DNA of 42,515 nt from contig JAUCBJ010006395.1 in the NCBI GenBank assembly GCA_032718475.1, positions 1-42,515 on the forward strand, read 5' to 3'. The number at the start of each line of letters is the position of its first letter. Within the stretch, counting starts at the first letter, position 1. The translations under genes and the position numbers were made by a program. Origin of the DNA: Nemertoderma westbladi (lineage: Eukaryota; Xenacoelomorpha; Nemertodermatida; Nemertodermatidae). Below are positions 19,893-30,563 of this stretch, piece by piece. The notes below the pieces were generated by a model. The model had not been told where the DNA came from. It ran no database searches and saw nothing but the letters and a program-made list of their open reading frames with translations.

Positions 19893-21339
19893 CTACTGTA
19901 AGTATTTCTGTATTACTGTAAGTATTTCTGTATTACTGTAAGTATTTCTGTATTACTGTAAGTATTTCTGTATTACTGTAAGTATTTCTGTATTACTGTA
20001 AGTATTTCTGTATTACTGTAAGTATTTCTGTATTACTGTAAGTATTTCTGTATTAGTGTAAGTATTTCTGTATTACTGTAAGTATTTCTGTATTACTGTA
20101 AGTATTTCTGTATTACTGTAAGTATTTCTGTATTACTGTAAGTATTTCTGTATTACTGTAAGTATTTCTGTATTACTGTAAGTATTTCTGTATTACTGTA
20201 AGTATTTCTGTATTACTGTAAGTATTTCTGTATTACTGTAAGTATTTCTGTATTACTGTAAGTATTTCTGTATTACTGTAAGTATTTCTGTATTACTGTA
20301 AGTATTTCTGTATTACTGTAAGTATTTCTGTATTACTGTAAGTATTTCTGTATTACTGTAAGTATTTCTGTAATACTGTAAGTATTTCTGTATTACTGTA
20401 AGTATTTCTGTATTACTGTAAGTATTTCTGTATTACTGTAAGTATTTCTGTATTACTGTAAGTATTTCTGTATTACTGTAAGTATTTATGTATTACTGTA
20501 AGTATTTCTGTATTACTGTAAGTATTTCTGTATTACTGTAAGTATTTCTGTATTACTGTAAGTATTTCTGTATTACTGTAAGTATTTCTGTATTACTGTA
20601 AGTATTTCTGTATTACTGTAAGTATTTCTGTATTACCGTAAGTATTTCTGTATTACTGTAAGTATTTCTGTATTACTGTAAGTATTTCTGTATTACTGTA
20701 AGTATTTCTGTATTACTGTAAGTATTTCTGTATTACTGTAAGTATTTCTGTATTACTGTAAGTATTTCTGTATTACTGTAAGTATTTCTGTATTACTGTA
20801 AGTATTACTGTATTACTGTAAGTATTACTGTAAGTATTTCTGTATTACTGTAAGTATTACTGTAAGTATTTCTGTATTACTGTAAGTATTTCTGTATTAC
20901 TGTAAGTATTTCTGTATTACTGTAAGTATTTCTGTATTACTGTAAGTATTTCTGTATTACTGTAAGTATTTCTGTATTACTGTAAGTATTTCTGTATTAC
21001 TGTAAGTATTTCTGTATTACTGTAAGTATTTCTGTATTACTGTAAGTATTTCTGTATTACTGTAAGTATTTCTGTATTACTGTAAGTATTTCTGTATTAC
21101 TGTAAGTATTTCTGTATTACTGTAAGTATTTCTGTATTACTGTAAGTATTTCTGTATTACTGTAAGTATTTCTGTATTACTGTAAGTATTTCTGTATTAC
21201 TGTAAGTATTTCTGTATTACTGTAAGTATTTCTGTATTACTGTAAGTATTTCTGTATTACTGTAAGTATTTCTGTATTACTGTAAGTATTTCTGTATTAC
21301 TGTAAGTATTTCTGTATTACTGTAAGTATTTCTGTATTA
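19893..21339 (+). repeat. 20-bp minisatellite, about 72 copies
   Basis: The unit ACTGTAAGTATTTCTGTATT repeats in register for about 1.45 kb. Only a handful of units differ (for example near 20056, 20372, 20488 and 20637), plus a short zone at 20800-20875 where the middle TTTCTG is replaced by or shortened to TTACTG. Such homogeneity implies recent expansion or ongoing conversion. It lies 0.2 kb downstream of the exon at 21533-21964 in that gene's sense. Confidence 0.95.
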
Positions 21340-21510
21340 AATAGATATTGTGAATAGGCCCCTACTAAATTTGCACAATAGAAGGATACCACTGATAATT
21401 ATGTGAATCGTTTAGAAATATAGCTGCATTAGACCTACAAGTAGGCTACTCACTCAGATAGGCCTACAGTACTCACTCAGATAGACCTACGTAGACGTAG
21501 GCCTACGTAC
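21340..21510. repeat. TAGGCCTAC-rich spacer
   Basis: Contains repeated CTCACTCAGATAG-GCCTAC blocks (about 21448-21492) and several TAGGCCTA palindromes ending in GTAGACGTAGGCCTACGTAC. Confidence 0.6.
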
Positions 21511-21532
21511 ATTACGTTATTGTATTTCTTAC

Positions 21533-21964
21533 CTCGACTTCAGCCAAATCACTGAGACTGTTGTATTCAACAACTACACCGCCCCCGTCATCATTAATGA
21601 ATTTATCCAATTTACCAACATATATTGTTTGTGATGAAAGCGATTCCGTGATAAGGCCTGATTTATTCGTGACGTCCTCACTTTTGTTTAATGTTTCGCC
21701 GTTTAATGTATCGGCACAGCAGACTACGTTAGTAATGCACTGGGTGTGAGTTACATCAAACAGATCACGATACTCCTTAACATTGTAACTCAAACTGCGA
21801 GTCTCGATGATCTTCTTGTTTGAGGTCGATGATTTGTAAATCTCCGAATTGTTTGAATGTTTTAACTTCGACTGTATTTTATTTATTTCCCCATATTTCT
21901 GGGTTTCCCGTCGTAAACCAAAATGTTTTTTCTTCTGTTTCGTCTGAACTTTACCAGTTGTTGA
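21533..21964 (-). CDS. FAM181: Exon 2 of the FAM181-like gene
   Basis: On the minus strand an AT-rich tract ending TTTTAG at 21965-21970 is an acceptor. The frame from 21964 stays open for 144 codons to GTCGAG, which abuts a consensus donor GTAAGA at 21532. The frame is phase 0 at both ends and so matches the phase-0 end of exon 1. The product starts STTGKVQTKQKKKHFGL, is Lys-rich then Ser/Asn-rich and acidic, and includes VKEYRDLFDVTHTQ and VVVEYNSLSDLAEVE. If the donor is not used, the protein ends six residues later (VRNTIT, stop at 21512-21514). No domain is recognised in this part. Assignment to the same gene rests on strand, phase and proximity. Confidence 0.55.
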
Positions 21965-23361
21965 CTAAAATTTATAATATTACGTGTGAGACAGCAGTCG
22001 AAAAATTGACTTTATGTCATCAGTAAGTAATAATTCGTAATAATAGGCTAATATATGTTAGCAACTATGTAACACAATTGTGTCAGTGTCCAAAGAAAGG
22101 GCCCTTAAAAGTTTAAAACGCCGTTTCTGTTTATCTCACATTTAGTCGGATTGGTCAAAAAAATCGATTTTCTTTTTATTATCTCATTATGTCCGAAATT
22201 TTATGGAGATTTCAAATATACAATCGGCTTCGTCATATCTTTTTTTGTTTTGACGCTTTGTAGCGAAGAATAAGTGACACTCAAAAATTGTTAAAACACA
22301 AAAATTTAAATTGTTAGAAATCCGAAATAATCACTTATATGCTCTGATTCACAATCTACACAGGTTTTGTGAAGTGGCGAATTCAATGACAATATTTATG
22401 AGGTGACTGAATGGACGGCTATATTATTTCTCGTTGGGTGCTAAATTTGAAATTTTGGAGCTGGCACCACATTTTTGCACCCAGTGAAAAGTGGCAGTTC
22501 CATTGGTCTGTTTGTGTATTACTTGGATCCGTTGAATTCCTTATCACAGAGAACCTATAAAAAAATGAAATTCATAATATTCAATGAAATTTCATGAAAT
22601 CAAAAATTTGACATTTTGGTGCTGGTACCAACATTTAGCACCCAGTGAAAGGTAGTAATTTCGTTTTCCTTGTAGAATTATATTTAGTTCAGTTGAATTC
22701 GCCTCCCAAAAAAACCTAGAACATGCCAAAATACAGTAGAGATCTTTAAATGAAAGTTCATTAAACCGATACAATTTGAATTTGAAATTCAATGTTGGCA
22801 TGCATACCAGCTTCAATCTACTGAACTTTAAAACATCTATTTACTCCACTTTGTTAATTTGCATATAACATGGATCTTCAAAACAAATTTGTCATAACTT
22901 GGTCAACAGTGATCATAAAGATCCCAATTTGGGAATCAAAATGACCACCTTTTATAGGGGAATACAATTCCACAATAAACAAAACTGACTGACACATATG
23001 CTGCTAACTGTATGCCTGCTGTAGATATTGCTTTTTACAGTAGGGCCTAAGCCTAAGAATGCTTTTAATTTTTCTTCCTAGACGCAAGGATAACAACATA
23101 TTGAGAAAGACTTGTGAGAGAGAGAATCTATTATCATTATTATCTATGTACTGTCAGACTGTATCTGCATGTTGCACAACGTTTCTGTACAGTGTAGGCA
23201 TAGGCCAGTAGACCTACACACACATGGCTGCATGGCCTACATCATGTATGTAGTAAATAAGGTTAAATTTTGCAACAGTTTATCTGTAAAGTAGTTGTTG
23301 TATCAGCGTTTAGGCCTACTGTAGAAAAATGTAAAAATATAAGCTAAGAAATAAGAATCAC
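21965..23361 (-). other. Putative intron of the FAM181-like gene, with a 160-bp diverged duplication
   Basis: Bounded by CAG|GTGATT and TTTTAG|T in minus sense. It contains two related blocks (about 22430-22580 and 22590-22740), each with AAATTTGA-ATTTTGG-GCTGG…CA-CCCAGTGAAA. Otherwise AT-rich with no coding signal. Confidence 0.5.
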
Positions 23362-23553
23362 CTGTAAGGTGTCCGCACGTTTAATCTGTCGCTGGATATA
23401 TTTCCGGTGATTTACAGGTCGTCGGATTTTTCCCGGTTGTCCCAAAGTGTATCTCAAGTTGGTAGAAGCGAAATCCACAAAGTTTAATAGACTTCCATCG
23501 TTACTATTAGAGTCATGCAAAGGTAAGGAGACGGAATTCTGGTGAGCCAACAT
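23362..23553 (-). CDS. FAM181: Exon 1 of a FAM181-like gene
   Basis: 64 codons from ATG 23553 to a donor CAG|GTGATT. Residues about 21-58 read SLLNFVDFASTNLRYTLGQP…RRPVNHRKYIQRQIKR. This corresponds to the conserved N-terminal signature I know from vertebrate FAM181A/B (LLNFV-LASS-I--ALDK…RR-V-HRKYLQKQLKR). Vertebrate FAM181 proteins are reported to bind TEAD transcription factors; whether this one does is unknown. The Met is preceded by TATTTATAG, so a short intron of about 56 bp with donor GTAAGT at about 23608 may separate a 5' UTR exon. Vertebrate members are longer (over 300 residues). The homology call is by eye but the signature is specific. Confidence 0.7.
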
Positions 23554-24210
23554 CGCTATAAATACGCAATAATAATAAATACTGTATAATTATTGAAATT
23601 ATTATACTTACAATTAATATTAGATTATACAGTGAAATAATTATTTCCAGTCTTATATTGTGTGTTTTTGTATGAGAAGCATATCCCTTTGATTATCAGG
23701 TTGATTTCCCTAACAACGGCCACTAAACCCAACCCGAACAACACAAAGATGGTCAAACGCGACAGCTTGTCTTCGCCAATAAAAATAAATTGAGTGAGTG
23801 GAGTGGTAAGCCATTTCGGGATAGAGAGCACAGTTTGTGGATTGTAATAGAGTCGTAAACTTGGCTACTTGCGGTGATTACAGTAGCTGAAGCTGGTGTT
23901 GTTTTTGGGAACCAATTACTGAGTTAAGATAATAATAGATATTAACAATTAAGGCCAGAGAACTGAATCTAACGAAATAATAGCCGCATGGAAAGGCACT
24001 GAGTTTACCGAAATATTCGAATTGTGTACAATTGTAACGTAATTTCCTAAATTAATTCAACATTAAAAAAAAAACGCCATTATACTGTCTTGCCGTCCGT
24101 GGCCTGGAAATTCAGAGAATTTAATGTAATCTAATCATACATGAATTCTTTCAATTTAATTTCAAATGTATAGGGATAAATAACTATATACTGTACTGTA
24201 GTATAAAATG
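23554..24210. other. Likely 5' flank of the FAM181-like gene
   Basis: Non-coding. In gene sense it holds a possible GTAAGT donor and ATTGG/TATTTTTA boxes around 23775-23795 that could be promoter elements. Nothing decisive. Confidence 0.3.
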
Positions 24211-24461
24211 GGTGTAAGTAAACGTTGTACCAAAACTGTGCCGACAGTGTCGGCATAACGTGCGGACAGTGTGCAGATAATGTGCTGACAATGTGCCGAC
24301 AGTGTCGGCATTACGTTGTGCCGACAGTGTCGTTGTTACGTTGTGCATACTGTGTCGAAATTACGTTGTGCCGACACTGTCGGCACAGTGTCCCCACATT
24401 ATCGGCACACTGTCGGCACTACGTTATGCCGACAATAAACGTCGGTACAACGTTTACACCG
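24211..24461. mobile_element. MITE bounded by GGTGTAA…AAACGTTGTACC, filled with TGCCGACAGTGTCGGCA palindromes
   Basis: The left end GGTGTAAGTAAACGTTGTACC (24211-24231) is matched inverted by GGTACAACGTTTACACC (24445-24461). Inside are 17-bp palindromes TGCCGACAGTGTCGGCA at 24239-24255 and 24294-24310, TGCCGACACTGTCGGCA at 24369-24385, and several half copies, commonly joined by TTACGTTG. No ORF. The palindromes may be transposase-binding sites. Confidence 0.7.
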
Positions 24462-24526
24462 TATGAAAAGTTATGAACAGCTGTTGTGTTTCATTTGTTT
24501 CAAGGGACAGAGGGAACTATGACAAT

Positions 24527-24604
24527 GCGCCCCGGATAATTGCCGCCGAAGACAATTGCCCTCCGGACTATCGCCCCCCGGACAATTGCCCATCGGACAA
24601 TTGT
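24527..24604. repeat. Short array of CCGGACAATTGCC units
   Basis: Five to six copies of a 14-17 base unit (GGACAATTGCCC and variants such as GAAGACAATTGCCCTCC). This string is commonly seen at the ends of DNA transposons in animals. No partner end was found in the window. Confidence 0.55.
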
Positions 24605-25639
24605 ATATAATTCTTATGCTTCCGTTTGTTTTACACGCGCAGATTTAACAAGGTCTTCCCTCTTTTCTCATTTGACGACGCCAGAGAGAGGTCGTCAATT
24701 TATAATATACGCCATATGTACCGGTAATACCGGTACTTGATTTTCTTTTGCTCTTTTCAATTCCAGTTGTTTAGTGACAATTTTTTAATTGCAAGTAACA
24801 AAATATGTTAAATTTCACTAAAAAATCACCCAGAGTAGTTTCACCCCCGGGTTAAAATACCCTAGTGAATTCTAACCGGTGGGTGATAACAGGCTGACAG
24901 GTTAATACACTAGCTGACTAGGCCTAGTGAATTTTAACTGGAGGGGGGGGGATTTTTAGGGGGGGGGGGGGTTGTTGTATCCCGTAGTATCACCGGTAGT
25001 TGTATCCTAAAAAAAATAAATAATACAAAAGAGTGAGAAACGCTTGCAAAGCGTGTATAACAGTGTAGTTCAAATAGTATAGAGGGGCGAACATGATGTG
25101 CAAAATAAAACAAAGCATTGTGGGGCGAGCTACGCATTGAGCGGGGGGGCTGATCAGTCAGAGAGCATGACACATTACAATCTTATGACTATGCGTTTTA
25201 ATGCAGCTTTTTGTGTTCCAAAAAAACACAAAAAACGGTCCCAAGCCCACAAAATTGCAGATGGAGAACTCAATAAAGTTGCTAGACAGAGGCATACATA
25301 ATACATACATAGCCTACATAATGCAGTCTCTGATATTGATATTGATTTATTAGTGACGGGACACATAATAGATAACATTTAAGTTGGTATAGACCGTTAG
25401 CAACCATACAATTGTTATAGATACAGTACGAGATATTTTTGTTATGAATTTAAATCAGTATGGTATGAAAAATATATGAACAGCACATCTTGCGCGAGAT
25501 ATATCGATAAAATTGTCACTTAATGGGATAGCCACATGAGGCGGACCTCGTTTCCATCGCAAACGCGATGACACATGAGGCGGACCTCGCAAACTATACG
25601 TAGAATATAGCATACAGTCTATCCTTCAGTATATGGGCT
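24605..25639. other. No gene seen; G-tracts and an 18-bp direct repeat
   Basis: G runs at 24942-24950 and 24959-24972. CACATGAGGCGGACCTCG occurs at 25533-25550 and 25572-25589, flanking the palindrome ATCGCAAACGCGAT. GTGGGGCGAGC at about 25122 recalls the motif at 4240. No exon seen. Confidence 0.4.
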
Positions 25640-27670
25640 ACAGTCAAGGCGTACTATATACATTATACAAGGCCATGCCATCGAGTTAACTGGGGGCGGT
25701 GACTGGGGGCAAGATTTTTTTTACAACAATTTGATATTTTGATATGGGGAGAGTTCTATAAATTTTAATTTGCTGCAAATTGGTCAATGGACGTAATTGA
25801 AGCATCCTCGTTAAGTAAGATACAAATTTTTATGGCAGCTATTGTTTTAGATAGGTTTATATAGGTTGATAGATCTAGTAATTTCGACACTGGTTCCGAC
25901 ATCCTACTTACCTCTATAAATATTTTGTAGTAGCTAGTTCTTTTTACTATTTGTATAGAAAATGTTCCAGAACATGTTAGCTATTCATTTGTTTAAAAAA
26001 ATTTGTTCTAGAACAAATATTTTTTGTTCTAGAACATTTTTTAGAAAACAACCTGGAGTCTATTTAAAACGCATGGAATCGTTCTAAAACGTGTTTAAAA
26101 TCAATAAAAAAAATTGTGAAAAAAATATATTGTGAAATTTTTTAAATTTTTTTATTTATTTTAAACAGTATAATAAATACACAACGTTACATGAACATTG
26201 TCGAGGGTTTTCTTTCTTTTTGTAAATAATGTTATCCCTCGCTTTCAGCTTTCTGAAAGTCTTTCCTTCATTTGTCTCTCCCGCAATGCCAGCATCCCAG
26301 TTTCGGAACATATCGCTTTGATATCAGTACTTTTCATATTGTTCTTAAATTCTATTGAAGAAGATGGCACCATTTACAGAGACTCTACCCCCCCAGGATG
26401 TCGTATAGTCCTTCGGATGCTGAGTCGATGGATCCCAGTATTGATGCAGTGTTCCAAATTAGGATCGCGATGAGGATCCGCTGCAGTAGAAAACGGTGGG
26501 ATCGGGGTTCATGTGTCTGGGAGGCGATCCTCTTTCCCAGTTCCTGGAAAAACTCAGCCGTTTTTGGACCGGGGCGGCCGAACGTCTCGAAGGCGACTGG
26601 GGTAAACTGGTAGCCCCGGTCGATGAGCTCCCGGTATTTGCCGATCTTATGGGCCTCCTTCTGCTCGGCTACCCGGCCGCCTTTGGTTTGGCTCGTGTGG
26701 AGGTGGCTGGGAGCGAGCGGGTCGATCACGGTGGCGTCCCAGGCCAGGGTCCGGCCTTGGCTCCAGGGAACCAAGGTTACTCCGTCCACCCGCTTCCCGT
26801 CATTCCGGCAAAGACCCGGTGGCTCCAACACTGACGGAACTCCACAGCTGGTTAATGATCGCCGCACAATGTCTTCTGGCAGGAGAGTCTGTGGAGGCCA
26901 TCGGAGTTCACCAGTTTACCGCAGCGGACGCAGCTGTGTGGCTCCGTTACCTTGCATCCCAAGCGGGTAGCCACGGAAATGCGTACCTGGCGTCAGTGAG
27001 TTTAAGACCCAATGATGATATTGGGATCGCATCAATCCAGCAGCCAGGGATCAGATCCTCCAGGGCATTCAACCGGGCGAGGTCAGTTTGGGATGCGGAT
27101 TCCCGGAGAGAAGCGAGGTTCCTCTGGTGGATTGGCATCGTCAATCCACCTATACAGTATAATTTAGTAGTAAAAATATATAGTAAAAACAATAATAAAA
27201 ATAAAGTTAAACAAGTTAGTTTTTAAACACGTTTTAGAACGATTTCATGCGTTTTAAATAGAATCAAGATTTTTTTCTAAAAAATGTTCTAGAACAAAAA
27301 TTTTTGTTCTAGAACAAAATTCTTTAAAAATGAATAGCGAACATGTTCTGAAACACTTTCTATACAAATAGTAAAAAGAACTAGCTACTACAAAATAATT
27401 ATAGAAGGAAGTAGGATGTCGGAACCAGTGTCGAAATTACTAGCTAAACCTATCTAAAACACTAGCTACCACAAAATTTGTTATCTTACTTAACGAGGAT
27501 GCTTCAATTACGTCCATTGATAAAATTGCAGCAAATGAAAATTTATAGAACTCTCCCCATATCAAAATATCAAATTGTTGTAAAAAAATCTTTCCCCCAG
27601 TCACCGCCCCCAGTTAACTTGACTGCTCGTTGGCATGGCCTTGTATATAGTGCTTTGGCTACAGTACTTT
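25640..27670. mobile_element. Large palindromic element with arms of about 0.4 kb
   Basis: Arm 25684-26100 is matched inverted by 27221-27626 (AGTTAACTGGGGGCGGTGAC at each outer edge, ACGTGTTTAAA at each inner edge), about 85-90% by eye. Outside these, ACAAGGCCATGCCA and ACTATATA also recur inverted, so the symmetry reaches about 25640 and 27670. The centre (26101-27220) carries the pseudogene listed next. Arms contain two GTTCTAGAACA boxes each. No clear target duplication was found, so the mechanism is unresolved. Confidence 0.75.
26385..27192 (-). pseudogene. Retroelement-type zinc motif plus restriction-like nuclease module, inside the palindrome
   Basis: Reading down the minus strand: RLNALEDLIPGCWIDAIPIS-SLGLKL (27100-26990), then after a frameshift near 26945 a Cys/His stretch SCVRCGKLVNSDGLHRLSC (about 26940-26885), then CGVPSVLEPPGL, DGKRVDGVTLVPWSQGR, LAWDATVIDPLAPSHL and FVETFG-like FTPVAFETFG, ending DILGG stop 26385. 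This order is known from marine-invertebrate retroelement proteins (GAWL-AIPS-LGLKL…C-CG…GLH-LSC…EP-GL…DGKRPDG-TLVPW). The VDG…WDAT pair is reminiscent of PD-(D/E)xK nucleases; that is inference. It has the same overall architecture as the split protein at 910/15271 but a different sequence. One frameshift; no start codon assigned. Confidence 0.65.
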
Positions 27671-28069
27671 ATGACTATGACCTAAATTTTGAGTCTCAGT
27701 TATACGAGTTTATATCTACCCACTGCATAGGCCCAGTGTGCAGGTATGTGTTGCATTATATTGTATTATACGAACAGTAGCCTACTTCTACTGTATGCCA
27801 CTCAAAATCTACATGAATCCAAGTGCAGTCAATCATTTCATACTCACCACATGACCACAGAACCAAGGCTGCAAGGCCGCTATTGACAATGTAGCAGCGC
27901 ATATCTGCATATTTCGGTGCCGTTGCATTTGCTTACAATTAATTATATTTGTATAAAAGCAGACAAGTGTAGTATACTACTGTACACTAGTATACACGTT
28001 TTGCATGCGTTTCTCACTCATTTGTACTATTTTTTGCACTCTTTTGTACTATTTTTGCACTTTATTGTA
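27671..28069. other. No gene seen; TTTTGTACT-rich end
   Basis: The last 70 bases are a degenerate repeat of TTTTGTACTATTTTTGCACTC that served as target for the next element. Confidence 0.4.
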
Positions 28070-28079
28070 CTCTTTTGTA

Positions 28080-29252
28080 GGGTGTTTGAAAAAGGTGGAC
28101 TGGACACAGAAAACATGGACAACGGACAGACCAATCAGAAACGTACTGTATTATGCAAAGCAGTTTGTACTTTGTAGCAATTGGTCTGTCCATCTTTTTC
28201 AAGTTTTCGTTTTCTTAGTTACATAATTGGGAATAAGATGTGTGTTTGAAAAACACACACCTTTTTCTGTCCACTCTGTCCACCTTTTTCAGGTTTCAAT
28301 TATCTATCTATAATGGGCATGCTGGAAGCAGCTGCATTAGGAATGCTGCCGGTGTCCTACAGTAGGCGTATCTACCCCCCCCCCCCCCCCCCCCCACCCC
28401 CGCGCGGATTGCCCTCCTATAGACTTACAGTATAATAATAGGTCTAGCGTACCGTACAGCACTTTAACTTACTTTACTTTATTTTTGTGGTTGGGTTAGT
28501 TGGTCAGGCCCAAACCCTAATTGCTAATTAAAACTGTCATTAGTCTATAACCTTAAAGTCCCGATGCTCTAATCTATGAAATTTTGTGGAATTTAGGATC
28601 CAAAATATTTAAGGTTGGGGTTACATGACAGTTTTAATTAAGGTTTTGGGCTTCCATTTCCACTTTGAATTAGGGTTTCGGACCGCCACTCCAAAAATAT
28701 GGGAACTTATTTACCTCCCTCTCTGCCAGTCTGCGCTCGGTCGTTTAATAACAGATCTCGGGATGAACGGTAAATAAAGCATCTTATATTTCCCTCACAG
28801 TACAATATAGATAGTTATTATAATTAACTTTATAATGCTGTAATGTAATGAGTTGGAATATTGACGTTCCAATATTGATGCTAAGGCTGTAAGGCTCAGC
28901 TCAGACTTCGTGGCTCGCCCCATATTATTGTACTAGGCCTATTTCGACAACCTCGGTTGGTCACAGTAAGTATGGGATATAATAATAACAATAATAATCC
29001 GTAAAAACCTTCTGAAATTTTTTGAAAAACGTGGACAGAGCTGCTATAACGTGCAAATCAATCTGATTGGTCAATTCATTGCCTTCTTTTTCTCAACCCA
29101 GCAGCCCCTTCCACCTTATTCAAATTTGAAAAAAGTGGACAACAAAAGCTGAAAAAAGTGGACATGCTGTGTGACGCAAATCGCCCGTGATTGGTCTATG
29201 TCATGTCCATTGTCCATGTTTTCTGTGTCCAGTCCACCTTTTTCAAACACCC
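28080..29252. mobile_element. Inverted-repeat DNA element with 10-bp target duplication (Mutator-like size)
   Basis: The first 43 bases (GGGTGTTTGAAAAAGGTGGA…) are perfectly repeated inverted at 29210-29252, and similarity continues to ACCAATCA. CTCTTTTGTA flanks both ends (28070-28079, 29253-29262). The target is itself repetitive, so the true duplication could be 8-10 bp. Inside, GAAAAA-GTGGACA motifs recur near both ends in both orientations (28267-28296, 29028-29042, 29129-29165), typical of transposase sites. There is an internal inverted pair (28507-28560/28609-28655) and a C tract of about 20 bases at 28375-28395. No transposase gene: non-autonomous. Confidence 0.8.
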
Positions 29253-29262
29253 CTCTTTTGTA

Positions 29263-30063
29263 CTCTTTTGTACTATATTGTATTATTTTGTATTTTTTTG
29301 TACTTTTTTGTACAGATTCGTCGGACCACCTACTGTAGGTCCTCGTTTCATAATCAGGCAGTCAGGTATCAATTAATTTCCTCTTAGATTTACAGTATTT
29401 AATTCAATTATTGTATAAAAAATGCCTACCGTTATTTTGTACCTACTAGAAAGGCCTTTCCTAAAGGAAATGCAACCACGAAACTACCGGCTGGCCGGTA
29501 AGGAGAATTAAACAATTCGTTGCTTAGTTATGTTAAAAGGTTGGCTTATTGCCTTTATTCAACTCCTATAGATTGTTCTCGAATTGTTTTTTAATCTTTT
29601 AAGAAAAGATCCAGATTGTGGTTCAGTTCAGATGACACATTCCGCGTTTCATAAAATATTATTGTGTAGTTTCTTTACAAATTAACGATTTTCTATCAAA
29701 ATGTCTGTTTGCAGTCTCTGGTTGTCATGGAAACTGAGAAATAGAACAACATAAATCAGATTCAGAATAGCGTAAGTGATATAGGCCTAGTACAGTAGTA
29801 GGGCTATTATTATTATTATTATATTATTTGGGAGGAGACACCGCTGTCATAGAAGCGTACAAATAAAACTGCACATAATACAATAAAACAGGAGAAAGTT
29901 GAACAGAGAATAAAACAAAACGATGTCAAATCGTTTTGTCCTGTACCGGTAACAGGTAAGGTAGGGGGTTGGCCTCAAGTCATGCCTAATACCTTAACCG
30001 TCTGACCGTATACATAAAATTATCATTTTTAAAAAATGAACATTTGCTTTGCCTGGTTGCCAT
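29263..30063. other. No gene seen
   Basis: AT-rich spacer. It begins with the rest of the TTTTGTACT repeat (29263-29312). Contains TATTAT microsatellite at about 29808-29825. Confidence 0.4.
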
Positions 30064-30064
30064 G

Positions 30065-30362
30065 GTGTTCTGACTTCCATTATTTTATTCTGCCTTCCAT
30101 TTTCTGACTTCCATCTTTAGATCTTCTGACTTCCATTTTCTGACTTCCGTTTTCTGACTTCCATTTTTTCTGACTTTCATTTTTTTATTCTGACTTTCAT
30201 TTTCTGACTTCCATTTTCTGACTTCAATTGTCTGACTTCCGTTTTCTGACTTCCATTTTCTGACTTCCATTTTCTGACTTCCGTTTTCTGACTTCTATTT
30301 TTTCTGACTTCTATTTTTTCTGACTTTCATTTTTAATTCTGACTTCCATTTTCTGACTTCCG
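30065..30362 (+). repeat. Minisatellite TTTTCTGACTTCCAT, about 18 units
   Basis: Degenerate 15-18 base units (TTCTGACTTCCATT) in tandem. Unit length varies through T-run slippage. The reverse strand is open as a Lys/Glu/Ser repeat, an artefact of composition. Confidence 0.85.
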
Positions 30363-30563
30363 TATTCGACGCAAATCAAAGATGATTGTGCTATTTTCAA
30401 AAATAAAATTGTATGTAACCTGTTGCCTGTTCTAGTTCTATATTATGTTTTCGTTTATTGTATTCGTTAGAATAATTGAATAACGTGCCACTGTAACCTG
30501 CTCTTTTCCCATACTGATCCTAAATTACTCAACTATCAGATTATAACTGTATAAGGCTATCAT

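Noticed and set aside
23625-23831. Hydrophobic minus-strand frame upstream of the FAM181-like exon
   Set aside because: Composition-driven hydrophobic string without homologue; more likely 5' flank or UTR.
26496-27226. Plus-strand frames within the palindrome centre
   Set aside because: Antisense to the nuclease-like pseudogene, which explains the open length.
30085-30270. Lys/Glu/Ser repeat protein on the minus strand
   Set aside because: Encoded by the TTCTGACTTCCATT minisatellite; repeat translation only.
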